This document shows positions 26,573 through 36,328 of a DNA stretch of 64,000 bases, piece after piece. The notes under the pieces were generated by a model that was not told the origin of the DNA, did no database searches, and saw only the letters and a program-made list of their open reading frames with translations. Position 1 is the first letter of the stretch; every line of letters begins with the position of its first letter. Source of the DNA: Geoanaerobacter pelophilus (GTDB taxonomy: Bacteria > Desulfobacterota > Desulfuromonadia > Geobacterales > DSM-12255); contig NZ_JAHCVJ010000007.1 of NCBI RefSeq assembly GCF_018476885.1, forward strand, positions 124,001 to 188,000, given 5' to 3'. The position numbers and the translations under genes were made by a program.

Positions 26573-28018
26573 ATGTCACATCCCATAAAAACCATACCCG
26601 GTATCACCAAGGAATCGACCGAAGAGTTGATTGCCAAGACTCTGGAAGTATATCCCGAAAAGGCCAAGAAGAAGAGGGCACCCCACCTTGGCGCCAATGA
26701 CCAGGCCTCTGGCTCGGCCTGCGTCAAGTCGAACAAGAAGACCGTTCCCGGTGTCATGTCAGCCCGCGGTTGTGCCTATGCCGGGGCAAAAGGGGTTGTC
26801 TGGGGACCGATCCGCGATATGGTCCATGTTTCCCACGGCCCGGTAGGCTGTGGTTGGTATTCCTGGGGAACCCGGCGCAACCTGATGACCGGCAAACTGG
26901 GTGTTGACCAGTTCGCCATGCAGTTTACCTCGGATTTTCAGGAGAAAGACATTGTCTATGGTGGCGACAAGAAGCTGAAGCAGTTGCTGACCGAGGCCAA
27001 AGAGCTGTTTCCGCTGGCCAAGGGGATCTCGGTACTGTCGGAATGTCCGGTGGGTCTCATCGGCGACGACATCAACTCCGCCGCCAAGCAGTCAGCCAAG
27101 GAGCTGGACCTGCCGATCATCCCTTGTAACTGCGAGGGTTTCCGCGGCGTATCACAGTCTCTGGGGCACCACATCTCCAACGACACCATCCGCGACCATA
27201 TCATCGGCACCCGCGAGTTCAGCGAGCCGGAAACCCCTTACGATATCTCCCTGATCGGCGACTACAACATCGGCGGTGATGTCTGGTCAGCCAAGGCGCT
27301 GCTGGAGGAGATCGGCCTCAATGTCAAGTCGGTCTGGACCGGTGACGGCGAACTGGAAAAGATTGCCGCGACCCACACCGTAAAGCTGAACCTGATCCAC
27401 TGCTACCGTTCCATGAACTATATGTGCAAGGTGATGGAAGAGAAGTTCGGCATCCCTTGGCTGGAGTTCAACTTCTTTGGTCCGACCAAGATCCGGGAGA
27501 GCCTGCGCTCTATCGGCGAGCGCTTCGACCAGACCATCCAGGACAAGGTGGAGCAGGTCATTGCCAAGTATGACCCGATCATGCAGGCGATCGTCGATGA
27601 ATACCGGCCGCGCCTGGAAGGGAAGAAAGTCATGCTGTTGGTCGGTGGCCTCCGGCCCCGCCACACCATTGGCGCCTATGAGGACCTTGGCATGGAGTGC
27701 GTCGGTTCCGGTTACGAGTTTGCCCACACCGACGACTATGATCGGACCGCCCCGGAGATGCCCGATGCAACGGTGGTCTATGATGACCCGTCCGAGTACG
27801 AGTTCGAGAAGTTCGCCCATGCCCTGAAGCCGGACCTGATCGGCTCGGGCATCAAGGAAAAATACGTGTTCCAGAAGATGGGGATCCCGTTCCGGCAGAT
27901 GCACAGCTGGGATTATTCCGGACCATACCACGGCTACCAGGGGTTCTCAGTGTTTGCGAGGGATATCGACATGGCGGTCAATTCTCCAACATGGAAGCTG
28001 GTTGAATCGCCTTTTTAA
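26573..28018 (+). CDS. nifD: Nitrogenase MoFe protein alpha chain
   Basis: 481 aa. P-cluster cysteines are in [17 protein letters not shown] and [11 protein letters not shown]; the FeMo-cofactor ligands are the Cys in [12 protein letters not shown] (near residue 283) and the His in [17 protein letters not shown] (near residue 445). The substrate-channel HGPVGC and [13 protein letters not shown] (with the cofactor-near His) are intact. Length is usual for the alpha subunit. It forms an alpha2beta2 enzyme with NifK. A structured 185-base gap separates it from nifK. Confidence 0.98.
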   Translation: MSHPIKTIPGITKESTEELIAKTLEVYPEKAKKKRAPHLGANDQASGSACVKSNKKTVPGVMSARGCAYAGAKGVVWGPIRDMVHVSHGPVGCGWYSWGTRRNLMTGKLGVDQFAMQFTSDFQEKDIVYGGDKKLKQLLTEAKELFPLAKGISVLSECPVGLIGDDINSAAKQSAKELDLPIIPCNCEGFRGVSQSLGHHISNDTIRDHIIGTREFSEPETPYDISLIGDYNIGGDVWSAKALLEEIGLNVKSVWTGDGELEKIAATHTVKLNLIHCYRSMNYMCKVMEEKFGIPWLEFNFFGPTKIRESLRSIGERFDQTIQDKVEQVIAKYDPIMQAIVDEYRPRLEGKKVMLLVGGLRPRHTIGAYEDLGMECVGSGYEFAHTDDYDRTAPEMPDATVVYDDPSEYEFEKFAHALKPDLIGSGIKEKYVFQKMGIPFRQMHSWDYSGPYHGYQGFSVFARDIDMAVNSPTWKLVESPF

Positions 28019-28020
28019 CG

Positions 28021-28147
28021 GTGCCGGCCTTCGGGCCAGATCGGCAGTACCCTTCGACTCGTCCTTGTGCGGGGTAGCGCTGCTACCCCTCCGCGGCTCG
28101 TCTCGGGAGCTACCTATCTGACCTCGAAATCCGACACCGGTAGGTAG
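28021..28147 (+). other. Structured intergenic RNA between nifD and nifK
   Basis: Three hairpins: GGCC-TTCG-GGCC (28026-28037, a stable UUCG loop), GGGGTAGC-GCT-GCTACCCC (28071-28089), and CTACCTA (28110-28116) with TAGGTAG (28141-28147). No T run follows, so this is not a normal terminator. Processing or protection of the nifHD transcript is a plausible role. Confidence 0.6.
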
Positions 28148-28203
28148 AGACTGAAAACAATTTGTTGTTGGACGGATTGGTCCGCAACTAAAAGGAGTCT
28201 ATT

Positions 28204-29667
28204 ATGAGCGCCGAAGCTGCTGTCAAATACGTAACCGAAACCCCGGAAAGTGAAAAAGAGCGGGTGGCCGCCTGGATCAATACCGAAGAATACAAGGAAC
28301 TCAATTTCAAGCGCGAGGCGCTGGTGATCGCCCCTCCGCATACCTGCCAGCCTCTGGGGGCAGAACTGGTGGCACATGCCTTTGAAGGTTCGCTTCCTTT
28401 TGTCCATGGTTCCCAGGGGTGTGCCTCTTACTACCGCTCGACCCTTAACCGTCACTTCCGCGAGCCGGCGCCGGCGGTGTCCGACTCCATGACCGAGGAC
28501 GGCGCTGTGTTCGGCGGCCAGAACAACCTCCACGAAGGGTTGGAAAACGCCATTGCCATCTACAAGCCGAAAATGGTCTCCATCTTTACCTCCTGTATGC
28601 CGGAGATCATCGGCGACGACTTGGTCGCCTTCCTCAAGAACGCTCGCAACAAAGGGATTATTCCTGAAGGGATGCCGGTGCCTTTCGCCAATACCCCGAG
28701 CTTCAACGGCTCCCACATCCACGGCTACGACGCCATGCTGTTATCGATCCTCCAGACCCTGACTGAAGGGAAGAAGGTGGAAGGGCGCTGCACTGGCAAG
28801 ATCAACCTCATTCCGGGCTTTGACGCCAACACCGGCAACTTCCGTGAATACAAACGGCTCTTTGCCGAGTTCGGCGTGCCAGCTACCATTCTGGGCGACA
28901 TCTCCGATGTCTTCGACGTCCCTTGCGACGGCACTTACCATACCTATCCCGGCGGCACCAAGCTGGATGATGCCGCCGACTCCATCAACGGCAAGGCCAC
29001 CCTCAGCGTCGGCCCCTATTCGGCCACCAAGACCTTTGCCTGGCTGAAGGACAACTACTCTGGCAAGCATGCAGCCATCCCGATGCCGCTGGGTATTGCC
29101 AAGACCGACGAGTTCATCAAGAAGATCTCCGAACTCTCGGGCAAGCCGGTGCCCGAGTCGATCAAGAACGAGCGGGGCAGGGCGGTTGATGCCATGACCG
29201 ATTCTCACCAGTACATGCACGGCAAAAAGTTTGCTCTTTACGGCGATCCGGACCAGCTGTTAGGTTACGTCTCCTTCCTGCTGGAGATGGGGGCCATCCC
29301 GTATCACATCCTCTGCAGCAAGGGGAGCAAGAAAGTGGAGAAGGAGATCCAGGCGCTGCTCGATTCCTCCATGTACGGCAAGGGTTGCAAGATCTACATG
29401 GGCAAAGACCTGTGGCACATGCGCAGCCTGATCATGACCGATCCGGTAGATGCCATGATCGGCGATACCCACGGCAAGTTTGCCTGCCGCGACGCTGGCA
29501 TCCCGCTGTTCCGCTTCGGCTTCCCGATCTTTGACCGGGTCAACAAGCACCGCTACCCGATCATCGGCTATCAGGGGGTAATCAACATGGTTACCGAGAT
29601 CTGCAACAAGTTCATCGATATCAAGGATGAGACTTGCGAGGATCGCTTCTTTGAAATGATGCGCTAA
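28204..29667 (+). CDS. nifK: Nitrogenase MoFe protein beta chain
   Basis: 487 aa. The beta-subunit P-cluster cysteines sit in PPHTCQPLGAELVA, GSQGCASYYRS and TSCMPEIIGDD, and the conserved HREP/REPAPAVSDSMTEDGAVFGG follows. GDTHGKFACRDAGIPLFRFGFPIFDR is the typical C-terminal region. AAAAGGAG lies before ATG 28204. It follows nifD after a highly structured gap and precedes a riboswitch-controlled gene. Confidence 0.98.
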   Translation: MSAEAAVKYVTETPESEKERVAAWINTEEYKELNFKREALVIAPPHTCQPLGAELVAHAFEGSLPFVHGSQGCASYYRSTLNRHFREPAPAVSDSMTEDGAVFGGQNNLHEGLENAIAIYKPKMVSIFTSCMPEIIGDDLVAFLKNARNKGIIPEGMPVPFANTPSFNGSHIHGYDAMLLSILQTLTEGKKVEGRCTGKINLIPGFDANTGNFREYKRLFAEFGVPATILGDISDVFDVPCDGTYHTYPGGTKLDDAADSINGKATLSVGPYSATKTFAWLKDNYSGKHAAIPMPLGIAKTDEFIKKISELSGKPVPESIKNERGRAVDAMTDSHQYMHGKKFALYGDPDQLLGYVSFLLEMGAIPYHILCSKGSKKVEKEIQALLDSSMYGKGCKIYMGKDLWHMRSLIMTDPVDAMIGDTHGKFACRDAGIPLFRFGFPIFDRVNKHRYPIIGYQGVINMVTEICNKFIDIKDETCEDRFFEMMR

Positions 29668-29738
29668 CCGTAACAGAAGCTCTCGATCGCATCATTGACA
29701 GCAGGTAATTTGCCGGTATTATTGATATGTTAATAATA

Positions 29739-29863
29739 ATGCCGCCAAACCCCGGGTGACCGGGGGACGGAACACCACGGGACTAAACCTACTTTCCAGC
29801 TTATAGTCGGCCGGGTTGCCGGAGCCTTCACCGTATGGAGGCACCGAGCAGCCCGGCCTTTTT
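29739..29863 (+). ncRNA. GEMM-type cyclic dinucleotide riboswitch with terminator
   Basis: GCCAAACC, a stem CCCCGG (29750-29755) with a GTGA GNRA tetraloop and CCGGGG (29760-29765), then GGGACGG and CCACGGGACTAA, then GGCCGGGTTGCC. This order is the GEMM-I layout (P1b with GNRA loop, P2 with CGGGxCTAA, closing CCGGGTTGCC). GGCCGGGTTGC (29809-29819) also pairs with GCAGCCCGGCC (29848-29858) before five T, giving a ligand-dependent terminator. The spot where GEMM-I usually has GGACGCAAAGCC reads GGACGGAACACC, a variant. Ligand may be c-di-GMP or 3',3'-cGAMP (GEMM-Ib is common in Geobacter); sequence alone does not settle it. Confidence 0.82.
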
Positions 29864-29897
29864 CGTTGCGGCATGTCAATAAAGGTGGAGGTTTGCT

Positions 29898-30629
29898 ATG
29901 AAACGCTCTCTCGGTCTGGCGTCGGTACTGCTCCTGTTCATGGTCGCTCCCTGCCTGGCAGGATTTTTCGATGACCTTGTTCGCGAAGTGCTCCCGTCAC
30001 CCACGCAGCAGGATTCTCTCGACAACAGCACCATTGTCAAGGGACTCAAGGAGGCCCTGGCTACCGGCACCGAGCGGGCCGTTACCGAGGTTGCCAAGCC
30101 TGACGGCTACTTCGGCAACCAGCTTATCAAGATCCTCCTTCCCGATAAAATCCAGCAGGCAGCAGATATTCTGGGGCGCATCGGCTACCAGCAACAGGTC
30201 GATGACGTTGTCTTGAGCATGAACCGGGCCGCGGAAAAAGCGGCACCCAAGGCGGCCAGCTTCTTCGGTGATGCCATCAGGCAGATGACCCTGGAGGATG
30301 CCCAGGGGATCCTCCAGGGTGGAGATACGGCTGCAACCAGGTTCTTTGAGAACAAGACCCGACCGCAACTATTCGCTGCCTTCAAACCGGCAGTGGCCAG
30401 GAGCATGGATCAGCTGGGAACCGCCCGTGCCTATAAAGAGATGATCGGAAAGTATGATGTTTCGCCATTGGCTTCGCTGGCAGGCATCCCCTCTCTGGAC
30501 CTCGATACCTATGTGACCGATAAGGCTCTGGACGGCCTTTTCATCAAGGTGGGTGAGGAGGAAAAGAAGATCAGGACCAACCCGGCAGCCCGGACCACCG
30601 ATCTTTTGCGCAAGGTATTTGGCAAATGA
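29898..30629 (+). CDS. DUF4197 exported protein
   Basis: 243 aa. Signal peptide [22 protein letters not shown] is followed by [50 protein letters not shown], and the helical repeats with [27 protein letters not shown] and [11 protein letters not shown], the pattern of DUF4197 periplasmic proteins of unknown function. GGAGGTTTGCT precedes the ATG. The riboswitch immediately upstream links its expression to a cyclic dinucleotide. It is not part of nitrogen fixation by any visible feature, despite its position after nifK. Confidence 0.88.
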   Translation: MKRSLGLASVLLLFMVAPCLAGFFDDLVREVLPSPTQQDSLDNSTIVKGLKEALATGTERAVTEVAKPDGYFGNQLIKILLPDKIQQAADILGRIGYQQQVDDVVLSMNRAAEKAAPKAASFFGDAIRQMTLEDAQGILQGGDTAATRFFENKTRPQLFAAFKPAVARSMDQLGTARAYKEMIGKYDVSPLASLAGIPSLDLDTYVTDKALDGLFIKVGEEEKKIRTNPAARTTDLLRKVFGK

Positions 30630-30845
30630 AGTGGGGGTGCCATTCTTCATTGTCCTTAAGCTTTGGTAGAATAATAATTGGCCCAGACCAAGCGGCGATA
30701 AAACTTCCGCGCAGTCAGAAAGACGCCGCGAAAGAACCTTTTCAATATTGCCAAGGCGACCCCAAATCAGATGGATGTCGCTTTTTAGTTTCTTGCCAAC
30801 GGCGGCTATGATCACCACCTATAACGCACTGCGGTCACGATGATT

Positions 30846-32996
30846 TCACCCTTTATCCAGAACGCTACGCACCATTGTCAGCAGGTTGGTCGGCAAATAC
30901 GGCTTAGGGATCATCATCCCGGTTTCCCCTACCTGGACTTTCTGATGGGCCGGATCGGTTGCATAGCCGCTGGTGAATATCACCTTTATCTGTGGTTTCA
31001 ACTCCCGAATCTCGCCATAGGCTTCCTTGCCGCTTTTCTTGGGCATGATCATATCAAACAAAAGCAGCTGGATGCGTTCTTGGTTCTCCCGGAACTTCTG
31101 CACGGCATCTTCGCCATCGACTGCGACAATGACCTCATAACCGAAGCCGCTGAGCAACGATTGCGCCATGGTACGCACAATTTCGTCATCCTCTGCCAAA
31201 AGAATCACTTCGGAGCCGGTTACCGGTTTCTCGGGGCTGACTTCGGCTTCTTGCTCAGTTAGTTTTGTGACATTGAGCGGCAGGTATATTTTGAATGTCG
31301 TGCCTGCCCCAGGCTCGCTGTTCAACGCGATATGTCCTTCGTGTTGCTTGATGATTCCGTAGACCACCGACATCCCCAGTCCGGTCCCTTTGCCGATCTC
31401 TTTTGTCGTAAAGAATGGATCGAAAATTTGTCGACAGGTCTCATCGTCCATACCCATTCCGGTGTCAGTTACCGTAAGCAGTGCATATGACCCGCTGCTT
31501 CCGTAAGCGTGGGTGGCAATGAAGGCATCGTCAAGGGAGATCCGTTCAGTGGCAATGGATAGTGAGCCCCCATCAGGCATGGCATCCCGAGCATTCGTGG
31601 CAAGGTTCATCAAGACCTGTTCAAGCTGGTGGGCATCGGCAAACACCGGGAGTGCGACGCTTTCCAGCGACATTATGCAATCGATATCTTCGCCGATAAT
31701 TCTTTGCAGAAACTTTTCCACAGAACGGACAATTTCGTTGAGGTCGACAACTTTTTTGACGCTGATCTGCTTCCTGCTGAACAGGAGCAGATCCTTCGCC
31801 AGTGCTGCAGCCCGACGTGCCGCTTCCAGCATGAAGACGAGGTTTCTATGCTGGGGGTCCTCCGGGTTCATGTTCATCAGGGTCATATCCCCATAGCCGA
31901 TGATCGCGGTCAGGATATTATTGAAATCATGAGCTATGCCACCGGCCAGGGTGCCGATCGATTCCATTTTCTGCGCGTGCAGTAGTTGCAATTCAAGCTT
32001 CTTGTATTCGCTGACATCCTGGAGACTGAGCAGGACCATTGCCTGCTGGGCAACTGATACCCGGATTGTGGAAAAAAGAAATGTCTTGGATTGTTCCTTG
32101 TTGTCAATTACGAGAGGCAGGGACGTTTCGACCTGATGATGGCTCTGCCCGGTGTCAAAGGTGTCCAGCACCGTTGTCCGGATGACGCATTTCCGGCAAT
32201 TAAGGCTGAAACCGCAGCCATCAGAGGTTTCAAGGGCGTGAATGCAGCGCAACGCTTCGCCGCTGCGGTGGTCAATCATTTCACTGACTGCCAAGCCGGT
32301 CAGCAGGCAGGCCTGGGCATTGACCCTGCGGACCTTACGATCCTCGTCAAGCAGCAGCATGACAAAAGGAGCATTTTCGAAGATTGTCGCCAGTTCTTCT
32401 TCCTGCTCTTTAAGCGTGTTTTCAACCAGCTTGCGTTCGGCGATCTCCCTGGTTAGCTCTTCATTAAGGCTGCGCAGCTCGTCTTCGGCCTGTCTGCGCT
32501 GCAGCAGAGCATCTTCGAGTTCCAGCACCTTTTCTTCCAGCTTGGTGGCAACAATGCGGCTGTATTCGCGAAGATACTGTTCGTCATTCTCATTGATAGC
32601 AGAGGGCGTTGGCACATGTTGGCGTTTTTCCCATTCCTTTATGATGGCGCAGGTTTTTTGCCAGAGAGCTTCCGGTTCGGTCGGTTTGGAAACAAAGGCC
32701 TCAGCGCCTAGTGAAAGGGCCAGTTCGGCCTCCATTTCTCCGGTATAGGTTGATGAATAGAAAATAAACGGGATTGGCTTGAGCTCAGGATCGGCCTTCA
32801 GTGCTCTCAGTAGCTGAAAGCCGTCCATGCGCGGCATAAGGGCATCGGAGATGATGATGTCCGGATGGTGGCGGGATGCGAGGTCAAGCCCTTCCTCTCC
32901 GTCCTGAGCCTCAAAGACAGTGCAGTTATAATGCTCAAAGGTGATCCTCAAAAGTTTGCGGGCATTTACATTGTCTTCGACGATCAGTACGTTCAC
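30846..32996 (-). CDS. Hybrid sensor histidine kinase with two receiver domains
   Basis: 716 aa. Receiver 1 (residues 1-120: LIVEDN, DALMPR, Thr/Ser near FIFYSST, KPTEPE), a coiled coil, a PAS domain with cysteine-containing insert (about 195-330, CSLNC-like LNCRKC), HisKA with [20 protein letters not shown] (phospho-His near residue 358), HATPase_c ([29 protein letters not shown]), and a C-terminal receiver ([22 protein letters not shown]). Soluble. It is the last gene of the corrinoid/kinase operon, eight bases after the receiver gene; it can form a phosphorelay with it. Confidence 0.92.
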   Translation of the reverse strand: MNVLIVEDNVNARKLLRITFEHYNCTVFEAQDGEEGLDLASRHHPDIIISDALMPRMDGFQLLRALKADPELKPIPFIFYSSTYTGEMEAELALSLGAEAFVSKPTEPEALWQKTCAIIKEWEKRQHVPTPSAINENDEQYLREYSRIVATKLEEKVLELEDALLQRRQAEDELRSLNEELTREIAERKLVENTLKEQEEELATIFENAPFVMLLLDEDRKVRRVNAQACLLTGLAVSEMIDHRSGEALRCIHALETSDGCGFSLNCRKCVIRTTVLDTFDTGQSHHQVETSLPLVIDNKEQSKTFLFSTIRVSVAQQAMVLLSLQDVSEYKKLELQLLHAQKMESIGTLAGGIAHDFNNILTAIIGYGDMTLMNMNPEDPQHRNLVFMLEAARRAAALAKDLLLFSRKQISVKKVVDLNEIVRSVEKFLQRIIGEDIDCIMSLESVALPVFADAHQLEQVLMNLATNARDAMPDGGSLSIATERISLDDAFIATHAYGSSGSYALLTVTDTGMGMDDETCRQIFDPFFTTKEIGKGTGLGMSVVYGIIKQHEGHIALNSEPGAGTTFKIYLPLNVTKLTEQEAEVSPEKPVTGSEVILLAEDDEIVRTMAQSLLSGFGYEVIVAVDGEDAVQKFRENQERIQLLLFDMIMPKKSGKEAYGEIRELKPQIKVIFTSGYATDPAHQKVQVGETGMMIPKPYLPTNLLTMVRSVLDKG

Positions 32997-33004
32997 GGAA
33001 ACTC

Positions 33005-33394
33005 CTAGTTACCGGTTTTCTGTTTCTTAACCCGATCAAGCAATGCATGGATATTGTCCGCGATGGTCAATGGATCTATCGGTTTTTCGAAATAGCCGGT
33101 ACAGCCGGCAGCAATGATTCGGTCCATGTCGCCTGCCATGGCATAGGAAGTGATGGCAATAATAGGGATATCGCCGTTGGAGCTGCTTTGACGGATGCGC
33201 CTGGTTGCCTCAAAACCATCGATGTCCGGCAGGTTGATGTCCATGATCACAAAACAGGGCGGATCGCTGATGGCAAGCTCCACCCCTTTCACGCCGGTCT
33301 CTGCAGCAATCACTGTGTAACCGTGACGCTCTAGGGCATAGGTAATGAGCTTCAGATTGTCTTTATTATCCTCAATGACCAGTGCTTTTTTCAT
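33005..33394 (-). CDS. Single-domain response regulator
   Basis: 129 aa receiver without an output domain. Acidic pocket KALVIEDNKDN, phospho-Asp in FVIMDINLPDIDGFEATR (near residue 53), Thr/Ser in IIAITSYAM, Lys in YFEKPIDP. Overlaps the upstream kinase gene by 23 bases and stands eight bases before the hybrid kinase gene. DivK/Spo0F-like role as a shuttle between the two kinases is an inference from context. Confidence 0.9.
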   Translation of the reverse strand: MKKALVIEDNKDNLKLITYALERHGYTVIAAETGVKGVELAISDPPCFVIMDINLPDIDGFEATRRIRQSSSNGDIPIIAITSYAMAGDMDRIIAAGCTGYFEKPIDPLTIADNIHALLDRVKKQKTGN

Positions 33395-35735
33395 TGATTC
33401 TCTCCGGTATGCGGATGGTAAAGGTGCTCCCCATATCGAGTTTACTTGCGCAAATTATATCACCTTTAAGGACTTCTCCAACCAGTTTGCGGGTAAGATA
33501 CAGTCCCAGTCCTGTGCCCGGGACAATAATTTTTATGGGCGAATCCAGCCGAACGAACGGTTTGAAAAGTCTGGGGATATCCTCTTCAGCAATGCCGATG
33601 CCGGTATCTGCGATGGAAATGCAGATAGGCGCTTCCGTTGCATCTTCGCAGAAAGTTTTTATTGTGATCCCGCCTTGTTCCGTAAATTTGTAGGCATTAC
33701 TCAGCAGATTGATAACGCACTGGAGGAGGCGTCTCCGGTCAGTGCAGATGGTCTGGTGGTGCAGTTCCAAGTTAAGCCCCAACCCTTTTTCTTTCACCTC
33801 TTTATCGAGGTACTGGACCGCTTCAGACATGAGTTCATGGAGATCGAACTCCTCGATACGGGTATCCACCTTGCCTGCTTCAATCTTGGAAACATCAATG
33901 ACATCATTGATGAGATTGAGCAGGTGCTTGCCTGAGCGAAAGATGGTGGAGAGGTTCTCCTTCTGTTCCGCATTGACCGGGCCAAGCCATTCATCACGAA
34001 GGATGCTGGAGAACCCGATGATAGAATTGAGTGGCGTTCGCAACTCATGGCTCATCGAGGCAATGAACATTGACTTTAACCGGTCCAGTTCCATCAATTT
34101 GGCATTGGCGCTTTCCAGCTCGTCGGTTTTCTGGTTGAGATCATCGACTATATTCATCAGCGCCAGCTGGTTGTCCTGGAGCTCCCGGCCTCTTTCCAGC
34201 AGTTCCGCTGTTCGTTGTTGGATCAGCTCTTCCTGGTTGACCTGTTGCGACTTGATTTGCTCAGCCAGCTGCACCTGCTCGGTTATATCGCGGGAGATAA
34301 CCGATGCTCTGACGATTACACCAGTCGAGTCCCTGATTGGTGATATGGTGAGCGATACGAAAATCCGTTCACCGTTTTTACGGATTCTTTCAGTGGTAAA
34401 GTGTTCGATCCGCTCGCCGCGTTGGATCGAACCCATGATTTCATTAACTTCTTTTTCACGTTCCGGAGGAATCAGGATCCTGATGTTCTTACCAATGATT
34501 TCTTCTGCCGAATACCCATAGATACGTTCCGCGCCTTTGTTCCAGGAAAGGATATTTTCATGCAAGTCCTTGCTGAGAATGGCATCATCTGTTGATTCAA
34601 CAATGGAACTGAGTAGATGCTCCGACTCCTCGGTCCTTTTGCGATCAGTTATGTCGTAAATGGTCGAGCGGCTCATCAGGTAGTTACCGTCACTGTCGCT
34701 GACCGCTGTAGCGCTGAGGATAACGGGTAGAATGGTCCCGTCCTTGCGCACCATCTCAAATTCCAGATCTTTTACCCAGCCCTGCTGCTTGAAACGGGGG
34801 TAGTTTTCCCGAAAGGTTTGCACGCTCTGCTGGGTGACAATATCGGAAAAACGCTTTCTGCCGATGATCTCGTCGCGCTCGTATCCCAGCCATTGAAGTT
34901 CGGTATCGTTGACACGGATGAATAGACCATCCTTGTCCAGGGAATGGTAACCGCAGGGGGCATGGTTGTAGAGATCATGGAGCTCTTCGGCGTATTTGCG
35001 CAATGCCTCTTGCGCCAGTTTACGCTCGCTAAGGTCCTCCTGCAGTTTTTCGTTGGCAACCTGCAATGCCGCGGTTCGCTCGGCAACCCGCATTTCCAAC
35101 TCGTCCCGCGCCTTGCGCAGTTCATCCTCGGTCAGCTCCCGTTCGGCAATCTCCAGTTCCAGCTCCTCATTGATCTCACTCAGTTGGTCGTAAGATTGTT
35201 TCAGCCGGGTGTGGTTGTATATTTCATTTTTCAGGAGGCTGCTGACAAAGATGAAAAAGGTCGGTAGCTCGGCATATAATTCCCTCATGCCAAGGTGCAG
35301 GTTTTCCAGTTTGATGACACCGATCAACTCTCGGCCAACCAACAGAGGGAACACCCAGGTGTAGGCCTTGGTAAACTCCGGGCTCATCATCTGCGTGTCA
35401 CAGAAATCGTGCTCGGTTTCAAGGGGCGTCCGCAGCTCAAGAACTCTCTTAACCAGATCGTCATCGATCTGCTCTATGACCTGCTGTTTACCCATGAGGT
35501 CGGCATAATGTATCTCATCGTCAATCAGGTAGTACAGGATGATATTGGTGCCGCCAATAACCGTCAGGATATTATTCAACAGGGTTTCAATCATAGGATC
35601 AAGCCCCTGGCAGGCGCTTACCTTATTGATCAGATTGACGATCAACTGCAGATATGACTTGTCTCTGGCAAGTTTTCTGGCGCGCTCCTGCAAGTCGGCC
35701 AATTCATCAGGGGTTATGACTGGTATCTCAGTCAT
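33372..35735 (-). CDS. GAF/PAS sensor histidine kinase
   Basis: 787 aa, soluble. GAF-like domain (residues 25-180), coiled coil with ELEMRVAERTAALQVANEKL, two PAS domains (about 270-390 and 390-515; EIIGRKRFSD, EEIIGKNIRI, each followed by DITxRK/RDITEQ), second coiled coil, HisKA FIASMSHELRTPLNSIIGFS (phospho-His near residue 575), HATPase_c with NLLSNAYKFTEQGG and GTGLGLYLTRKLV. It overlaps the DUF1638 gene by four bases, so sensing by the corrinoid/methyltransferase proteins and the kinase may be linked. Confidence 0.92.
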   Translation of the reverse strand: MTEIPVITPDELADLQERARKLARDKSYLQLIVNLINKVSACQGLDPMIETLLNNILTVIGGTNIILYYLIDDEIHYADLMGKQQVIEQIDDDLVKRVLELRTPLETEHDFCDTQMMSPEFTKAYTWVFPLLVGRELIGVIKLENLHLGMRELYAELPTFFIFVSSLLKNEIYNHTRLKQSYDQLSEINEELELEIAERELTEDELRKARDELEMRVAERTAALQVANEKLQEDLSERKLAQEALRKYAEELHDLYNHAPCGYHSLDKDGLFIRVNDTELQWLGYERDEIIGRKRFSDIVTQQSVQTFRENYPRFKQQGWVKDLEFEMVRKDGTILPVILSATAVSDSDGNYLMSRSTIYDITDRKRTEESEHLLSSIVESTDDAILSKDLHENILSWNKGAERIYGYSAEEIIGKNIRILIPPEREKEVNEIMGSIQRGERIEHFTTERIRKNGERIFVSLTISPIRDSTGVIVRASVISRDITEQVQLAEQIKSQQVNQEELIQQRTAELLERGRELQDNQLALMNIVDDLNQKTDELESANAKLMELDRLKSMFIASMSHELRTPLNSIIGFSSILRDEWLGPVNAEQKENLSTIFRSGKHLLNLINDVIDVSKIEAGKVDTRIEEFDLHELMSEAVQYLDKEVKEKGLGLNLELHHQTICTDRRRLLQCVINLLSNAYKFTEQGGITIKTFCEDATEAPICISIADTGIGIAEEDIPRLFKPFVRLDSPIKIIVPGTGLGLYLTRKLVGEVLKGDIICASKLDMGSTFTIRIPERINEKSTGH

Positions 35736-36328
35736 GAGGTTTCTCGCATTTTTCTGCGTATCGCTTTTTTCAGCACTGCTTCCAGGTTATCCAGAGAAAC
35801 CTCGAGCTGTTTTAGAGGCAGTCCTACCAATCGGCCGGCTTCCTCGGCTGCAACCCGGAAATCGCCGGAGCAGGGGGTTGAAACAGCAAGCAGATACCGG
35901 CGATCACTCTGGTAAAGCTCCCGGATCACTTTCAGATTAGTGCCGAAGGTTGCGGTTACGATTTGCTCCCAGTGCTGCGCCCACTCTTCCAGAAGAAAAA
36001 AGGCCCCTTGTTCCAGTTCATGGGTAAATCGCTCGTTCCCCAAAAGCATCTCCACACAGTTCTGCCCCTCGGTGCGGAACGTCGTGGCCGAGGAGAGCAT
36101 CTCTTCCATGAGTGGATGGCAGGCACCATAGAAAACAATGACCTCACGTCCATCATTATGTTTCAGTGCCGAGGTTAAAGCCTGGGACAGTTTGTCAAAA
36201 TTGATGTGCAACGCTGAGTCGATAAAGTATGTATCAAGCGGCCAGCCATTCTTCTCGATGAGAAAATGAATTTCTTGCTGTAAGATGCCACAGCCCAGAA
36301 GCAATAGGGGAGGGGAATGAGGGGTCAT
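35732..36328 (-). CDS. DUF1638 protein
   Basis: 198 aa. LLLLGCGILQQEIHFLIE at the N-terminus, FIDSALHINFDKLSQAL, VIVFYGACHPLMEEML and ENCVEMLLG are landmarks of DUF1638, a family often encoded beside corrinoid methyltransferase proteins. Conserved Cys residues at GCGIL, GACHP and NCVEM suggest metal or corrinoid contact. Overlaps both neighbours by four bases (ATGA), so it is translated with them. Biochemical role unknown. Confidence 0.78.
   Translation of the reverse strand: MTPHSPPLLLLGCGILQQEIHFLIEKNGWPLDTYFIDSALHINFDKLSQALTSALKHNDGREVIVFYGACHPLMEEMLSSATTFRTEGQNCVEMLLGNERFTHELEQGAFFLLEEWAQHWEQIVTATFGTNLKVIRELYQSDRRYLLAVSTPCSGDFRVAAEEAGRLVGLPLKQLEVSLDNLEAVLKKAIRRKMRETS

Noticed and set aside
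28071-28089. Terminator between nifD and nifK
   Set aside because: The hairpin is strong but no T run follows and nifK has no promoter of its own in view; treated as a processing or stability element.
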